From positions 1,798,001 to 1,862,000 of the forward strand of contig NZ_JAVDYJ010000001.1 in assembly GCF_031458395.1 (NCBI RefSeq): 64,000 nucleotides of DNA, given 5' to 3'. The stretch is from Enteractinococcus fodinae. GTDB taxonomy: Bacteria > Actinomycetota > Actinomycetes > Actinomycetales > Micrococcaceae. Below are positions 27,889 through 36,832 of the stretch, in pieces (position 1 is the first letter of the stretch; the number at the start of each line of letters is the position of its first letter). A program made the position numbers and the translations under genes. The notes under the pieces are model-generated. The model ran no database searches and was not told the DNA's origin. It worked only from the letters and a program-made list of their open reading frames with translations.

Positions 27889-28776
27889 TTAGTACTCTTC
27901 GGTTGCCACTGGCTGTTCGCCTTCGGGAGTGGCACCGACTTGTTCTGCGGTTTCTACAGTGGCTGCGTCTGCTGGAGCAGCAGTGGTGTCAGCGGCTCCT
28001 TCATCAGCACTCTCGGTCTGACCTGATTCCAACAGTTCACGTTCCCACTCGGCCATTGGTTCTGCACCGGTTTCGCCTTTGCCCTGGTTGCGGGCCATGA
28101 GACCATCGGCGACTGCATCAGCAATGACGCGAGTCAGCAAGGCTACGGAACGAATCGCATCGTCGTTGCCTGGGATGGGGTAAGTCACATCGTCGGGATC
28201 AGCGTTGGTATCCAGGATGGCAACCACAGGGATCCCAAGCTTCTTGGCTTCATCGACAGCAAGGTGTTCTTTTTTGGTGTCGATGACCCAGATAGCCGAT
28301 GGGGTGCGGGTCATATTGCGAATACCGCCGAGGTTCGCCTGCAGTTTTTGCAGTTCGCGTTCCAGCAGCAGGAGTTCTTTTTTGGTGTGACCCGAGCCGG
28401 CGACATCTTCGAAATCGATTTCTTCGAGTTCTTTCATGCGGTCAACGCGCTTCGATACCGTGGCAAAGTTGGTGAGCATACCGCCCAGCCAACGATGGTT
28501 GACGTATGGCATGCCAACTCGTGTGGCTTGCTCGGAGATCGCTTCTTGGGCCTGCTTTTTGGTTCCTACGAACAAAATGCTGCCGCCGTGTGCGACGGTT
28601 TCTTTCACAAACTCATATGCGCGGTCGATGAAAGACAGGGATTGCTGTAGGTCAATAATGTAAATGCCGTTGCGTTCTGTGAAGATGAAGCGCTTCATCT
28701 TTGGGTTCCAACGACGTGTCTGGTGGCCGAAGTGCACACCAGAATCCAGCATTTCACGCATGGTTACGACTGACAT
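27889..28776 (-). CDS. rpsB: 30S ribosomal protein S2 (uS2)
   Basis: A 295-residue uS2 on the 30S solvent face, needed for binding protein bS1 and for initiation. The segments [30 protein letters not shown] and [19 protein letters not shown] are classic. The C-terminal 50 residues form an acidic, Ala/Glu/Thr-rich tail found in actinobacterial S2. The start ATG at 28776 follows AAGGAG. A second copy lies 348 bases upstream. This copy keeps the canonical tail and adjoins tsf, so it is presumably the main one. Confidence 0.96.
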   Translation of the reverse strand: MSVVTMREMLDSGVHFGHQTRRWNPKMKRFIFTERNGIYIIDLQQSLSFIDRAYEFVKETVAHGGSILFVGTKKQAQEAISEQATRVGMPYVNHRWLGGMLTNFATVSKRVDRMKELEEIDFEDVAGSGHTKKELLLLERELQKLQANLGGIRNMTRTPSAIWVIDTKKEHLAVDEAKKLGIPVVAILDTNADPDDVTYPIPGNDDAIRSVALLTRVIADAVADGLMARNQGKGETGAEPMAEWERELLESGQTESADEGAADTTAAPADAATVETAEQVGATPEGEQPVATEEY

Positions 28777-29123
28777 GGTCGCTCCTTCAAAGTTATCCCG
28801 CACGCGGAATAACCTTCTCGTTATCGGTTAGTGTATGCAGCTGATTTTCTCAGCTTCCTAGCGTGAGTACGAAACAGTTCGGGAAGCACCGCTGACCAGA
28901 TTCCTCTGGACCGACGGGTGTAACTGCAACGCTCTGGTTGCACACTCACGCGCGTAGTCAACTGAGCACCCACCAAGGTAGGCACACAATTGCTTTGTCA
29001 AGCATACCCTATAGCGCACACGAATTTTACCTAGGTGTGACGCTCCACACACGTCCGATGCCTCAGGTCAACCGGAGCATAATGCCGTCACGATTCCCCA
29101 AGGTTGGCTGTGGTGCCTCGGAG
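28777..29123 (-). promoter_or_regulatory. rpsB: rpsB 5' leader and promoter region
   Basis: No gene is visible in this 347-base gap between the two S2 genes. On the minus strand a TTGACA (28996-29001) is followed after 15 bases by TACCTT, a possible promoter. A 10-bp hairpin with a 2-base loop (28792-28813, one G-U pair) lies just upstream of the rpsB ribosome site. S2 represses its own synthesis in E. coli through the leader, so a similar role is inferred. Confidence 0.45.
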
Positions 29124-30296
29124 CTATTGTCGGTTCTCACCTGCAGCCGCGATCTTGAATTCGACCTCTTCGCCCTGGACATCTTTGAGTTCGACTTCCC
29201 AGTAGAGCGAACCGTCTTCCTCTTCGAGTTCGATGGACTCCAATGTTGCGCCTTGGTGTTGAGCAACGGCTTGGCGCAGTGCGTCACGCAGTGAGACCGT
29301 CACTTGCGAGGCGCGCTGAATATCTTCATCGTCTGAGTCGACCTCATCCACAGTAATCTCGCCGTCGGGAGTCACCTCAAGTTCGTAGAGCTGCTGTTCA
29401 TGGACGAGCTCAACCTCGTAGGATGCGCCGTCATCTTCTTGTTCGACTTCGACGAGAATGCAGTTTGGATACGCCGCTTCAGCAGCTTGCAGCACGGATA
29501 ACACCGGTTTCAGCTTATCGGTTGCTCCGGTTGGACCGCTCGAGGAATCGGTTTGCAGTAGTTCCCGTTCCCATTCGGCCATGGGTTCGACGTTGTCGCC
29601 CTGGCCGTGGCGGGCCATCAGGCCTTCGGCCACGGCATCAGCGATGACGCGAGTCAGTAAGGTCACGGAGCGAATGGAGTCGTCGTTGCCGGGAATCGGG
29701 TAGGTCACTCGATCCGGGTTGGCGTTGGTATCCAGTATGGCGATGACCGGGATGCCCAGTTTGTTTGCCTCGTCCACGGCCAGGTGTTCCTTTTCGGTGT
29801 CCACCACCCAGATGGCCGAGGGGGTGCGAGTCATATCGCGGATCCCGCCTAGGCTGGCCTGCAACTTGAGCAGTTCACGTTCCAGTAGCAGCAGCTCTTT
29901 CTTAGTGTGGCCGGAACCGGCAACGTCTTCGAAGTCGATCTCTTCGAGCTCTTTCATGCGGTCGACGCGTTTCGAAACCGTGGCGAAGTTGGTGAGCATG
30001 CCACCCAACCAACGATGGTTGACGTAAGGCATTCCGACTCGAGTGGCTTGCTCGGCGATGGCTTCCTGCGCCTGTTTTTTCGTCCCGGCAAAAAGAATGC
30101 TGCCGCCGTGAGCCACGGTTTCTTTGACGAACTCGTAAGCCTGGTCAATCAGTGTCAGGGATTGCTGCAGATCGATGATGTAAATACCGTTGCGTTCGGT
30201 GAAAATAAAACGCTTCATCTTCGGATTCCACCGACTGGTCTGGTGCCCAAAGTGCGCACCAGATTCTAATAGTTCACGCATCGTTACTACAGCCAT
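29124..30296 (-). CDS. Second uS2 paralogue fused to tandem PepSY repeats
   Basis: A 390-residue chimera. Residues 1-245 are a complete uS2, differing from the neighbouring rpsB product at only about 23 positions in the first 230 by my count by eye. After the WERELL sequence the usual acidic tail is replaced by a short linker and residues about 262-390 form two PepSY-like repeats (with [15 protein letters not shown] in the second). The same region aligns almost without gaps to the lipoprotein at 38941-39585. No signal peptide precedes it, so the PepSY part is cytosolic or ribosome-bound. The ATG at 30296 follows AAGGAG; frame upstream is not used. It is unknown whether it joins ribosomes. Confidence 0.9.
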   Translation of the reverse strand: MAVVTMRELLESGAHFGHQTSRWNPKMKRFIFTERNGIYIIDLQQSLTLIDQAYEFVKETVAHGGSILFAGTKKQAQEAIAEQATRVGMPYVNHRWLGGMLTNFATVSKRVDRMKELEEIDFEDVAGSGHTKKELLLLERELLKLQASLGGIRDMTRTPSAIWVVDTEKEHLAVDEANKLGIPVIAILDTNANPDRVTYPIPGNDDSIRSVTLLTRVIADAVAEGLMARHGQGDNVEPMAEWERELLQTDSSSGPTGATDKLKPVLSVLQAAEAAYPNCILVEVEQEDDGASYEVELVHEQQLYELEVTPDGEITVDEVDSDDEDIQRASQVTVSLRDALRQAVAQHQGATLESIELEEEDGSLYWEVELKDVQGEEVEFKIAAAGENRQ

Positions 30297-30466
30297 GATT
30301 GCTCCTTCACCTTCACCGGCACGTTCGTTGTTGAAGTACTGGGCGATATGCATGTGCAGACATTCATTAGCATACTCTTTCCACAGCAGCTTGGTGGGAA
30401 TGGGAGATATCCCCACCCACGGTGGTTGCCCACCGCGCAGTGGAGAAACCGCCCACACTTAGCATT

Positions 30467-31081
30467 ATGTACGCCTTTTCATTGTTCGCCTCACCGCCGC
30501 CTCGTCCCCCGTCGGGCCTCTGTGCCGTGGTGGTTCTGCTGCTGAATGCCGTGCTCTTGCTGGCGTGGTGGGCCTCTGGGGCTGTCGCTTCAGATATCGC
30601 GCCAACAAGGGCGTCTACGACGGATCGCTGGGTACCGCCGATCGTCGACGCCAACGAAGCCGATATCGTCAATGGTTTCATCCATCCCCAGATGCCTTGG
30701 TCAGCGGCTCATCGGGGTCTTGACCTTCGGTCTGCCACCCCACAGGTCGTTGCACCTGCTGCGGGCGAGGTGACGTTTGTCGGCATGGTGGTTGATCGGC
30801 CGGTCCTCACGATCCGGCACGCCAACGGCCTCTTGTCATCCTTTGAACCTGTGGAATCTGAGCTTCAGGTCGGTGACACTGTAAGCCAAGGTCAACAGCT
30901 GGGCGAACTCTCCGAGGGGGTGAGCCATTGCGAGGTGCAGTGCGTGCACTGGGGCGTTCGAAAGCCGGATGCTTGGCGCATCGGTTCAACGACGCGCGAC
31001 TTATATATAGATCCCGCATTCCTTTTGGGTTGGACTGAACCCTCGATCCTGTGGCCGATTCACACTGAGCCGGCGCCATAA
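30467..31081 (+). CDS. Exported M23/LytM-like peptidase-family protein
   Basis: A 204-residue protein with an N-terminal hydrophobic signal (about residues 18-43, possible cleavage after AVAS) and an M23-type domain. HRGLDLR, the VVAPAAGEVTFVG strand, VGDTVSQGQQLGELS and CVHWGVR match LytM peptidase folds, with HxGxD and HWG as metal ligand motifs. Such a gene sits upstream of rpsB in many actinobacteria, which supports the view that the S2-PepSY gene was inserted or duplicated between them. The start ATG at 30467 has no ribosome site. In-frame GTG codons at 30422 and 30440 are alternatives. Confidence 0.78.
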   Translation: MYAFSLFASPPPRPPSGLCAVVVLLLNAVLLLAWWASGAVASDIAPTRASTTDRWVPPIVDANEADIVNGFIHPQMPWSAAHRGLDLRSATPQVVAPAAGEVTFVGMVVDRPVLTIRHANGLLSSFEPVESELQVGDTVSQGQQLGELSEGVSHCEVQCVHWGVRKPDAWRIGSTTRDLYIDPAFLLGWTEPSILWPIHTEPAP

Positions 31082-32196
31082 ACCGGCCCCCGAGTCCGGC
31101 GATGATGGATCGCATCGGCCAGGCGGAGCAGATCCCGAGCCGATTGGTCCCACCGAAACGACCTAGCCTGTTCGACCGCCCCTCGAGATGCTGCGGCGAA
31201 TGTGCTGTCATCTTCTAGTCGAAGCACCTGGGATGCGAATTGTCGGGCGGGGTTGCTGGCTTCGATATCGATAAACAACGCTCCCGGATTGTCCAGCCCG
31301 GCGATCTCTTCGAAGATTTCAAGATTCGAAAGTACCACGGGCGTGCCCTCTGCCATCGCTTCAGCAACGGGTAAGCCATACCCCTCAGAGCGCGTGGCGG
31401 TGACCAATGCGGTACAGCTTCGTAACAACTGGCGATACGTGTCATCAGCAATACCGTCGTGGAATACCAGTTGCCCGTCGGCGACACTGTAGCGTCGAGC
31501 CATGTCGAGTAGCTGGATCCGTCGGGTCTCTGGAATAGGAGAGCACAGATGTAACTGATATGCAGGCAGGTGTTGCATCGCTTGGATCAGCAGCTCAACA
31601 TTTTTATATTCCATAAAAGAGCCCATATACACCAGTGTTTTGGCACGCCGCTGGGCCGGATCACGCGGTGTTTCTACTTCAGGTGGTGCATTCGAGATCA
31701 CGTGGACCGGCCGTGAAGTGAGCCGGTGTTGACGGATAAGTCTCTGGGACGTTTTGGAGACGGTTGCAACGGCATCGGCACGGTTGAGCAACAGGCGTTG
31801 CGGCAAGTAGGTCAGATGATAGGCGTACCAGAGCCCTCGGATGAATTGCGGCAAGTTCTTGGGTGGCGTCCGGTGTTGATAGTAAATGAGATCATGCAGC
31901 GTCAAGATGAGGCCAAACGTGCGCCCAACAGAGCCGATAGTCTGCATAGGTGAAAACACCACGTCCGGCCGATAGGCGTTAAGACGTCGGGCCGCTAACG
32001 GTTCGAGCACCGACGTGGGCGATGACAGTTGCACCACTTCCACATTCTCGGGAAGCAGAGCACGCTGGGCAGGATCATGGATGATCACGATCGGCGGAGC
32101 TATACGTGCTACCGCATGAATCAGAGAGTGGCTGAACCGCGAGATTCCATCGTGATAATCAGTCCGGATGTAGCGACCGTCCATAAACAACCGCAT
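31060..32196 (-). CDS. GT4-family glycosyltransferase
   Basis: A 378-residue glycosyltransferase with the GT-B fold. The N-terminal domain begins MRLFMDGRYIRTDYHDGISR. The C-terminal domain has YMGSFMEYKNVELLIQAM and the donor-binding EGYGLPVAEAMAEGTPVV (a diagnostic GT4 E-x7-E). Substrates are unknown. I chose the ATG at 32196, with GGAG six bases upstream, over the GTG two codons earlier. The 3' end overlaps the convergent M23 gene by 22 bases. Base use resembles the neighbours. Confidence 0.88.
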   Translation of the reverse strand: MRLFMDGRYIRTDYHDGISRFSHSLIHAVARIAPPIVIIHDPAQRALLPENVEVVQLSSPTSVLEPLAARRLNAYRPDVVFSPMQTIGSVGRTFGLILTLHDLIYYQHRTPPKNLPQFIRGLWYAYHLTYLPQRLLLNRADAVATVSKTSQRLIRQHRLTSRPVHVISNAPPEVETPRDPAQRRAKTLVYMGSFMEYKNVELLIQAMQHLPAYQLHLCSPIPETRRIQLLDMARRYSVADGQLVFHDGIADDTYRQLLRSCTALVTATRSEGYGLPVAEAMAEGTPVVLSNLEIFEEIAGLDNPGALFIDIEASNPARQFASQVLRLEDDSTFAAASRGAVEQARSFRWDQSARDLLRLADAIHHRRTRGPVYGAGSV

Positions 32197-32217
32197 GCTC
32201 ACTCCATTCGTGAAAAG

Positions 32218-32291
32218 TAGGGCGTACCGGACTTGAACCGGTGACCAAAGGATTATGAGTCCTCTGCTCTAACCAACTGAGCTAACGCCCC
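32218..32291 (-). tRNA. tRNA with CAU anticodon (Met elongator or Ile2)
   Basis: A 74-base cloverleaf begins GGGGCGT at 32291, with TAGCTCAGTTGGTTAGAGC D-arm, anticodon loop CTCATAA (anticodon CAU) and GGTTCAAGTCC T-arm. The acceptor ends ACGCCCT with a G1-U72 pair and discriminator A. CCA is not encoded. It is not the initiator. Whether it is elongator Met or lysidine-modified Ile2 cannot be settled by eye. Confidence 0.92.
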
Positions 32292-32356
32292 TTGTGGTCA
32301 CCTGCGTGTTTGTCCGAGTCCTAGAAGGCGGACGACAGGCGGCACGATCACATAGT

Positions 32357-33574
32357 CTAGCGCAGGTTGGCTCCTGAAAGCATCCCCGCGACCTCGTCTG
32401 ACGTAGCCCCACGGTACATTTCTTCGACGATATCGATAACGTTGCCATATGCGTGTTTGGAGGCGAATCGGTGTGACGCTTCGCCCATCATGTGACGCTG
32501 TTGGGCTGAAGCTCCAATGACGTGATTGAGTTTTTCAGCCAAGTCTTGAGCATTATAGGGTTCGAAGAGATACCCGTTGACGCCTTCGGAGACTAAATGC
32601 GGCAACGCTAACGCGTTCGCCAGTACCACAGGGGTGGAAGCGCTCATGGCTTCTAGCGAGGCCAACGATTGGAGTTCTGCCGTGCACGGCTGGGTGAACA
32701 CGTCGGCCCGCAGGTAGGCTTCACGCAGCTCTTCGTCTGAGACTAGGCCACGGAAATGCACCCGGTCAGCGACTCCCAGATCCCTTGCGAGACGATGCAA
32801 GTAGTCACGTTGTTCGCCGTCGCCAATGATTTCAGCGTGGATTTCGAGAGTTGGGTCTGTCATGGTCAGTGCCTTCAGCAACACGTCAACATTCTTCTCG
32901 ACAGCCAAACGCCCGACAAATAACGCGGTCGGATACGGGTGCGGGGTGATGTGTTCATCAGCTTGGGCCTCATATTTTGCGACATCAATGCCGTTGGAGA
33001 CCGGGAGGACATAATCGAGCTGTGCATTCTCGCCCATGCTTTTTGCCGATAGTGGCGTTGGAGTGGTGACAATATTTGCTCTGCGCATGAGGCGTCCCAT
33101 GTCGTACCAGGAGCGTCGGGACACAATGTTTTTGAAAAATTGTGGCCCCGGGATGAACGGATCCAGGTTCTCCGGCATGAAATGGTTCGTACAAATCAGT
33201 CGAATGCGGCGACGGTCAGCGGACGCGATAGCTGCGTCACCAATCATGTAGTGACATTGGGCGTGCACGACATTTGGTGCAAGGTGCACGATCAGATCAT
33301 CGATTGTTCGATTGGCGTGCCAGGGCATTACGAGGCGATAGAACTCGTGTGTAGGTGCGGCATAAGATCTCAAGCGATGAATCGTGGCTTCCGGTTGGTA
33401 TTCCACGGTGTCGGGACCTGGGGTGTCACGCGGTGCCACCACATGGACGTCATATCCTCGAGCGGTGAGTTCGGTCGCCAGGCGAAAACATGACTGTGCC
33501 GCTCCGTTGACGTGTGGAGGGTAGGTGTCGGCGGCGATGAGCACACGGAACGGCGTGGCTGGGTTCTCGGGCAC
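32357..33574 (-). CDS. GT4-family glycosyltransferase
   Basis: A 405-residue GT-B enzyme. The N-terminal half opens VLIADTYPPHVNGAAQSCF with an Asn-Gly acceptor region of the PimB/MgtA-like type, and the C-terminal half has ALFVGRLAVEKNVDVLLKAL, IIGDGEQRDYL and ELQSLASLEAMSASTPVVLA (E-x7-E). Similar actinobacterial enzymes add mannose or glucose to glycolipids, but the acceptor here is unknown. The start is a GTG at 33574 with GAGGAG at 11 bases. It lies upstream of the CAU tRNA and the other GT4 gene. Confidence 0.88.
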   Translation of the reverse strand: MPENPATPFRVLIAADTYPPHVNGAAQSCFRLATELTARGYDVHVVAPRDTPGPDTVEYQPEATIHRLRSYAAPTHEFYRLVMPWHANRTIDDLIVHLAPNVVHAQCHYMIGDAAIASADRRRIRLICTNHFMPENLDPFIPGPQFFKNIVSRRSWYDMGRLMRRANIVTTPTPLSAKSMGENAQLDYVLPVSNGIDVAKYEAQADEHITPHPYPTALFVGRLAVEKNVDVLLKALTMTDPTLEIHAEIIGDGEQRDYLHRLARDLGVADRVHFRGLVSDEELREAYLRADVFTQPCTAELQSLASLEAMSASTPVVLANALALPHLVSEGVNGYLFEPYNAQDLAEKLNHVIGASAQQRHMMGEASHRFASKHAYGNVIDIVEEMYRGATSDEVAGMLSGANLR

Positions 33575-33709
33575 AGTTCTGATAGCTCCTCATTTTCTTT
33601 GGTTTCGTGTTGATCCTAGGGCACGTTCAGGTCACAGAACACTGTTTTGCTCCACCAAAAGGCGGAGTAGCGAGAATTCACTGCAAAGACAGTTGATGCA
33701 CTCAAAGAA

Positions 33710-34372
33710 TTAAACTGACTCCAGGAACGTGTCGCGGTCTGTTTTGTTGCGCGGATCGAGATTTGCTTTGCGCATCTTGCGCGCATTTTGGATCCCGTGG
33801 AAAAGGTAATCCATGCTTGCCAAGATATGACCGAGGGCCCCCACCGCAAGAATCACAATGGCTAGCGTGTGCCAGACTTGCGGGTCCTCCAAAAACGGCG
33901 CTTCAGCAAACAGTAAGAACGGCACCCCAACCATCAGGGCTGCCGTGCGGGCTTTGCCTAAGAGTGTGACTCGCATCTTTGGATTGCCGGCGTAAATGAC
34001 CGCCATGACCCCCGCCAAAAGCAGGTCTGGAACCACCAATGCAAAGATGAGCCACAACGGCGCCAACCCTGACAAGACAACCGTAATGACTACCACCCAT
34101 AGTGATAATCGGTCCGCCAGCGGGTCGAGCCACTGGCCGACTGTGGATCTCTGGTTGAGGATACGGGCAAGGAAGCCGTCGATCCAGTCCGTTGAGAACA
34201 GCACGATGAGTGTGATCAGTGCGATCCAATATTCATCGTGGAACATGAACCATACGAAGACTGGCACCAGCAAGAATCTCGCCAACGTGACCGCGTTGGG
34301 GATGGTCAGCCAGCTATTGGTGATGGTTGAATCACTGTTGCCTTCGGGTGGTTGGGCTGACCGCCCCTTCAT
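33710..34372 (-). CDS. CDP-alcohol phosphatidyltransferase family protein
   Basis: A 220-residue membrane enzyme with five or six transmembrane segments. The family motif D-x2-D-G-x2-A-R-x8-G-x3-D-x3-D is complete in DWIDGFLARILNQRSTVGQW followed by LDPLADR. Such enzymes move a phosphatidyl group from CDP-diacylglycerol to glycerol-phosphate, inositol or cardiolipin. The substrate is not fixed by sequence; PgsA-like or cardiolipin synthase-like activity is likely. The start ATG at 34372 has only an AGG upstream. The downstream GT4 gene may share its transcript. Confidence 0.88.
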   Translation of the reverse strand: MKGRSAQPPEGNSDSTITNSWLTIPNAVTLARFLLVPVFVWFMFHDEYWIALITLIVLFSTDWIDGFLARILNQRSTVGQWLDPLADRLSLWVVVITVVLSGLAPLWLIFALVVPDLLLAGVMAVIYAGNPKMRVTLLGKARTAALMVGVPFLLFAEAPFLEDPQVWHTLAIVILAVGALGHILASMDYLFHGIQNARKMRKANLDPRNKTDRDTFLESV

Positions 34373-34414
34373 AGAAACCTCGAAACGATGAGTAGCTCAC
34401 AGCGGATCAGGAGC

Positions 34415-35302
34415 CTAGCGACGGCGGAGCCGGCGCAACAATATCGCAGCGGTCGTCACTGAAGCGCCAAGAACGGTCAACGGTTGCCAACGATCTTTGA
34501 CGTATTCGACTCCATCGTTGACCTTCTCCCCTGCTCGGGCGGCAGAGTGATGAGCTGCAAGCGGGGAGGTTGCTTGTTCAACGTTGTCGGCGGGAACCTT
34601 GCCGGTGGCATGCCTTGTGAAGGTATTGAACTGAGCGCGCAAATCCGTCTTTTCATCCACGCCTGTACGAATATCACCCATGTGTTTACGACGAAGCTCC
34701 ATGCGATGGCGGATCTGAGCTTCTGTCGGTTCGGTTTGCGGAAGCGAATCTGCAGCCTCGCCACGTCGTACCGCACGCTTGTGTTCTTTCTTGGCACGTT
34801 TCGCTTGCTCTTGACGCCGCTGTTTTTCGACCTGGCGCTGGTGACGTCGTTCTTCTTCCAGGCGATCAAACTCTGCCGGGTTGAAAGCGTTGCCTTTTAA
34901 GATGTAACCGACATCGTGCTTCATACCCTGAATGATTTCAGGCGAAACCAGCGGGAAGCTGGAGCGAATGATGAAGAAGCCCACGCCTAGCAAGACAAGC
35001 ATGAGCACGAAGGCCCCAAGAGCCACCCACAGCGAGGTTTGCCACAGCGGTGCCTCGGTCATAAATGCGCCGATCAAAGCTACCACGAGAGCGATAAATG
35101 TTATTGCGCCAAAGACCAGGCCAAGGAGCGTTACGCCAACTCCGGCCCCAGTGCGGATCCCCTTAGATTTGAGTTGCCCGCTCACCAGCATCAGGTTGTC
35201 GCTGAGCTGCTTTGGGATTAGCCGGAAGATGGTCGCCAGCAAATCAAGCAGCGAACTCATCCGAGTTTTAGTCGTCACCTGACGTGCGCCATTGGTGGTC
35301 AT
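34415..35302 (-). CDS. Actinobacterial holin-X-like membrane protein
   Basis: A 295-residue protein. An N-terminal amphipathic segment is followed by two hydrophobic helices (about residues 52-82 and 88-112), a pattern of the putative actinobacterial holin-X (Phage_holin_3_6) family, which is common in chromosomes and not a sign of phage. The middle (about residues 145-185) is a highly charged Lys/Arg/Glu helix, probably a coiled coil, and the end has a third hydrophobic stretch and a basic RRLRRR tail. The start ATG at 35302 follows AAGGTA. Function unknown. Confidence 0.75.
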   Translation of the reverse strand: MTTNGARQVTTKTRMSSLLDLLATIFRLIPKQLSDNLMLVSGQLKSKGIRTGAGVGVTLLGLVFGAITFIALVVALIGAFMTEAPLWQTSLWVALGAFVLMLVLLGVGFFIIRSSFPLVSPEIIQGMKHDVGYILKGNAFNPAEFDRLEEERRHQRQVEKQRRQEQAKRAKKEHKRAVRRGEAADSLPQTEPTEAQIRHRMELRRKHMGDIRTGVDEKTDLRAQFNTFTRHATGKVPADNVEQATSPLAAHHSAARAGEKVNDGVEYVKDRWQPLTVLGASVTTAAILLRRLRRR

Positions 35303-35476
35303 TAGTCACTACCTTCATATGTGATGCGGTCAAATCTAAGATGCTCTGTCTGACCAGTATAAACCGGTGGACAACCATCTCATATACGTGCTCTATTTTA
35401 TTAGCCTGATGTTTTGTAGTGCCTGATGCAACCTTTGAATGCCGACAGACGCTAAAACTCGAATGTCTATTTGGAT

Positions 35477-35773
35477 TTAGAAGTCTGTGGACTGCACAAG
35501 GCGCATTTTGGAGGAGAGCAACTCAATTTCAGGACGCTGGGCTACCGCTTCTTCGACCCTCTGCAGAGTCTCTGCGATATGGTTTCTATCTCCGCTAACC
35601 AGAGAGACTCCAATGCGAGTGCGTTGATACAGTTCTGCGTCCTCGACTTCGGCGACAGAGATCTGAAAGCGTTTTCGAATTTCAGCCACGATAGGCCTCA
35701 CAACGGAACGCTTGGATTTCAGGGAGTGTACGTCGCCGAGCAAAATATCGAATTCATTCCAGCCAATCCACAT
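35477..35773 (-). CDS. DUF503 (YlxP-like) protein
   Basis: A 98-residue DUF503/YlxP protein. The motifs GDVHSLKSKRSVVRPI and VAEVEDAELYQRTRIGVSLV are conserved. YlxP is usually encoded by rbfA in Firmicutes and related bacteria, next to translation genes; here it stands alone 20 kb away. The start is taken as the ATG at 35773 after AAGGAAGG, which gives the normal length. A longer frame upstream would add 24 residues. RNA binding is a guess from the gene context in other genomes. Confidence 0.82.
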   Translation of the reverse strand: MWIGWNEFDILLGDVHSLKSKRSVVRPIVAEIRKRFQISVAEVEDAELYQRTRIGVSLVSGDRNHIAETLQRVEEAVAQRPEIELLSSKMRLVQSTDF

Positions 35774-36149
35774 GTCTCCAGCCTTCCTTACGCCAGGGCA
35801 CCCAAGCAATTGTCCTTCGACTGAGACTTTGCACTGACCATACACACCAAAAGAGGTGTGAAACGCGCCTACGCGCCATAGAGTTTTGTGTGAACTTTCT
35901 GAACAGGCACTGAATGGTTGACCAAGGTCATGAAGCCCCTAATTTTTCCTCCCCGACCCTCTCTGGGATCAGCTAAGACCCCCGTTGAGCCTGGGTGGTC
36001 CATGAGGGAATCTCGTCTTAGGTGAGGAGATAAAGCGGAAAAACGCTGAAGCCCCCGACGCCGGCCTTGCCTGCCATCGCAACGATCCATGCGTGCCGAG
36101 GGGATCTGGAAAAACAGAAGGCCCCGTCCTACTGGACGGGGCCTGTTCG
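35774..36149. other. Intergenic stretch before tRNA-Asn
   Basis: No gene is supported here. It includes the tRNA-Asn terminator (36111-36144) and a weak long-range inverted repeat (CTAAGAC at 35973-35979 with GTCTTAG at 36015-36021). It may hold the promoter of the DUF503 gene. Confidence 0.5.
36111..36144 (-). terminator. Terminator after tRNA-Asn
   Basis: A perfect 11-bp stem (36119-36129 with 36134-36144, loop of four) followed on the minus strand by TTTTT at 36115-36111. Confidence 0.9.
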
Positions 36150-36221
36150 CTCCCCCAACTGGATTCGAACCAGTAACCCCTCGATTAACAGTCGAGTGCT
36201 CTGCCGTTGAGCTATGGGGGA
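36150..36221 (-). tRNA. tRNA-Asn (GUU)
   Basis: A 72-base cloverleaf beginning TCCCCCA at 36221, with the anticodon loop CTGTTAA (anticodon GUU), a T-arm containing GGTTCGAATCC, and discriminator G. CCA is not encoded. A strong terminator follows five bases downstream. Confidence 0.95.
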
Positions 36222-36353
36222 AGGCAACAAATGAATACTATAGCAGACTCCTTTTCCAGATGTCGAATCGGGGGAATCCTGCCGTTTCCAGCAGGCCTCC
36301 ACATTGCAGGAGGGTGCAAAAAATGAGTGTGACCCGATAGACTTTTGGGCAGA

Positions 36354-36383
36354 TTGGACCTCTCGAGGACCATCGCTGAAAAC
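36354..36383 (+). promoter_or_regulatory. Predicted promoter of the acidic lipoprotein gene
   Basis: TTGGAC at 36354-36359 and GAAAAC at 36378-36383, 18 bases apart. The region is similar to the promoter before the PepSY lipoprotein (38872-38901), which has the same TTGGAC-N18 layout. This supports a common origin. Confidence 0.45.
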
Positions 36384-36426
36384 CACATACAACGGAAGAA
36401 CTGACAGAACGAAGGAGATAAACCCT

Positions 36427-36738
36427 GTGTTTAAGATAACCAATTCTAAACGTTCCAAGCTGTACGCCGGTTTCGCAGGAGTCGCTGCACTTGCGCTGTT
36501 TACCGCTTGTGCGGAGGACACCACCCCAGAAGAGGAGCCTGCTGAGCCAGGCATGCAAGAGGAACCCGCTCAGGATCCCAATATGGAGGATCCAGCAGAA
36601 GATCCGAACCAAGACCCAGCCGAGGATCCAATGCAAGAGGATCCCGCTGATGACGGCACTGATGTAGAAGGCGCTGGCGAGAGCAACGCCACTTCAACAG
36701 TTGGGCTGGTTGGTAACTCAGTCTCTTGGGCTCTTTAA
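36427..36738 (+). CDS. Short acidic lipoprotein (truncated-looking relative of the PepSY lipoprotein)
   Basis: A 103-residue lipoprotein. The first 28 residues, ending in the lipobox FTAC with Cys28, align without gaps to the first 28 of the lipoprotein at 38941. The rest is a low-complexity Asp/Glu/Pro stretch with repeated EDPA-like units, followed by a short hydrophobic tail (VGLVGNSVSWAL). There is no PepSY domain. The GTG at 36427 follows AAGGAG at nine bases. It is either a small lipoprotein in its own right or a paralogue that lost its C-terminal domain. Confidence 0.65.
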   Translation: MFKITNSKRSKLYAGFAGVAALALFTACAEDTTPEEEPAEPGMQEEPAQDPNMEDPAEDPNQDPAEDPMQEDPADDGTDVEGAGESNATSTVGLVGNSVSWAL

Positions 36739-36832
36739 CCGCGACTCCACAACCCCTATAACTTCACACCCTTGAGGTCCTGCCGAAATTCAATTTTGGC
36801 TTTCACCACGGCGTTTTCTGCCCCGATGATTA

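Noticed and set aside
28858-29052. A small minus-strand open frame in the rpsB leader as a leader peptide
   Set aside because: It has no ribosome site or conserved sequence and sits across the predicted promoter.
27889-30296. The two uS2 genes as a pure assembly duplication
   Set aside because: They differ in many residues, have different C-termini and different upstream sequence, so a collapsed repeat does not explain them, though long reads should confirm.
34415-35302. Holin-like protein as evidence of a prophage
   Set aside because: The actinobacterial holin-X family is widespread in chromosomes; no other phage genes or attachment sites are near.
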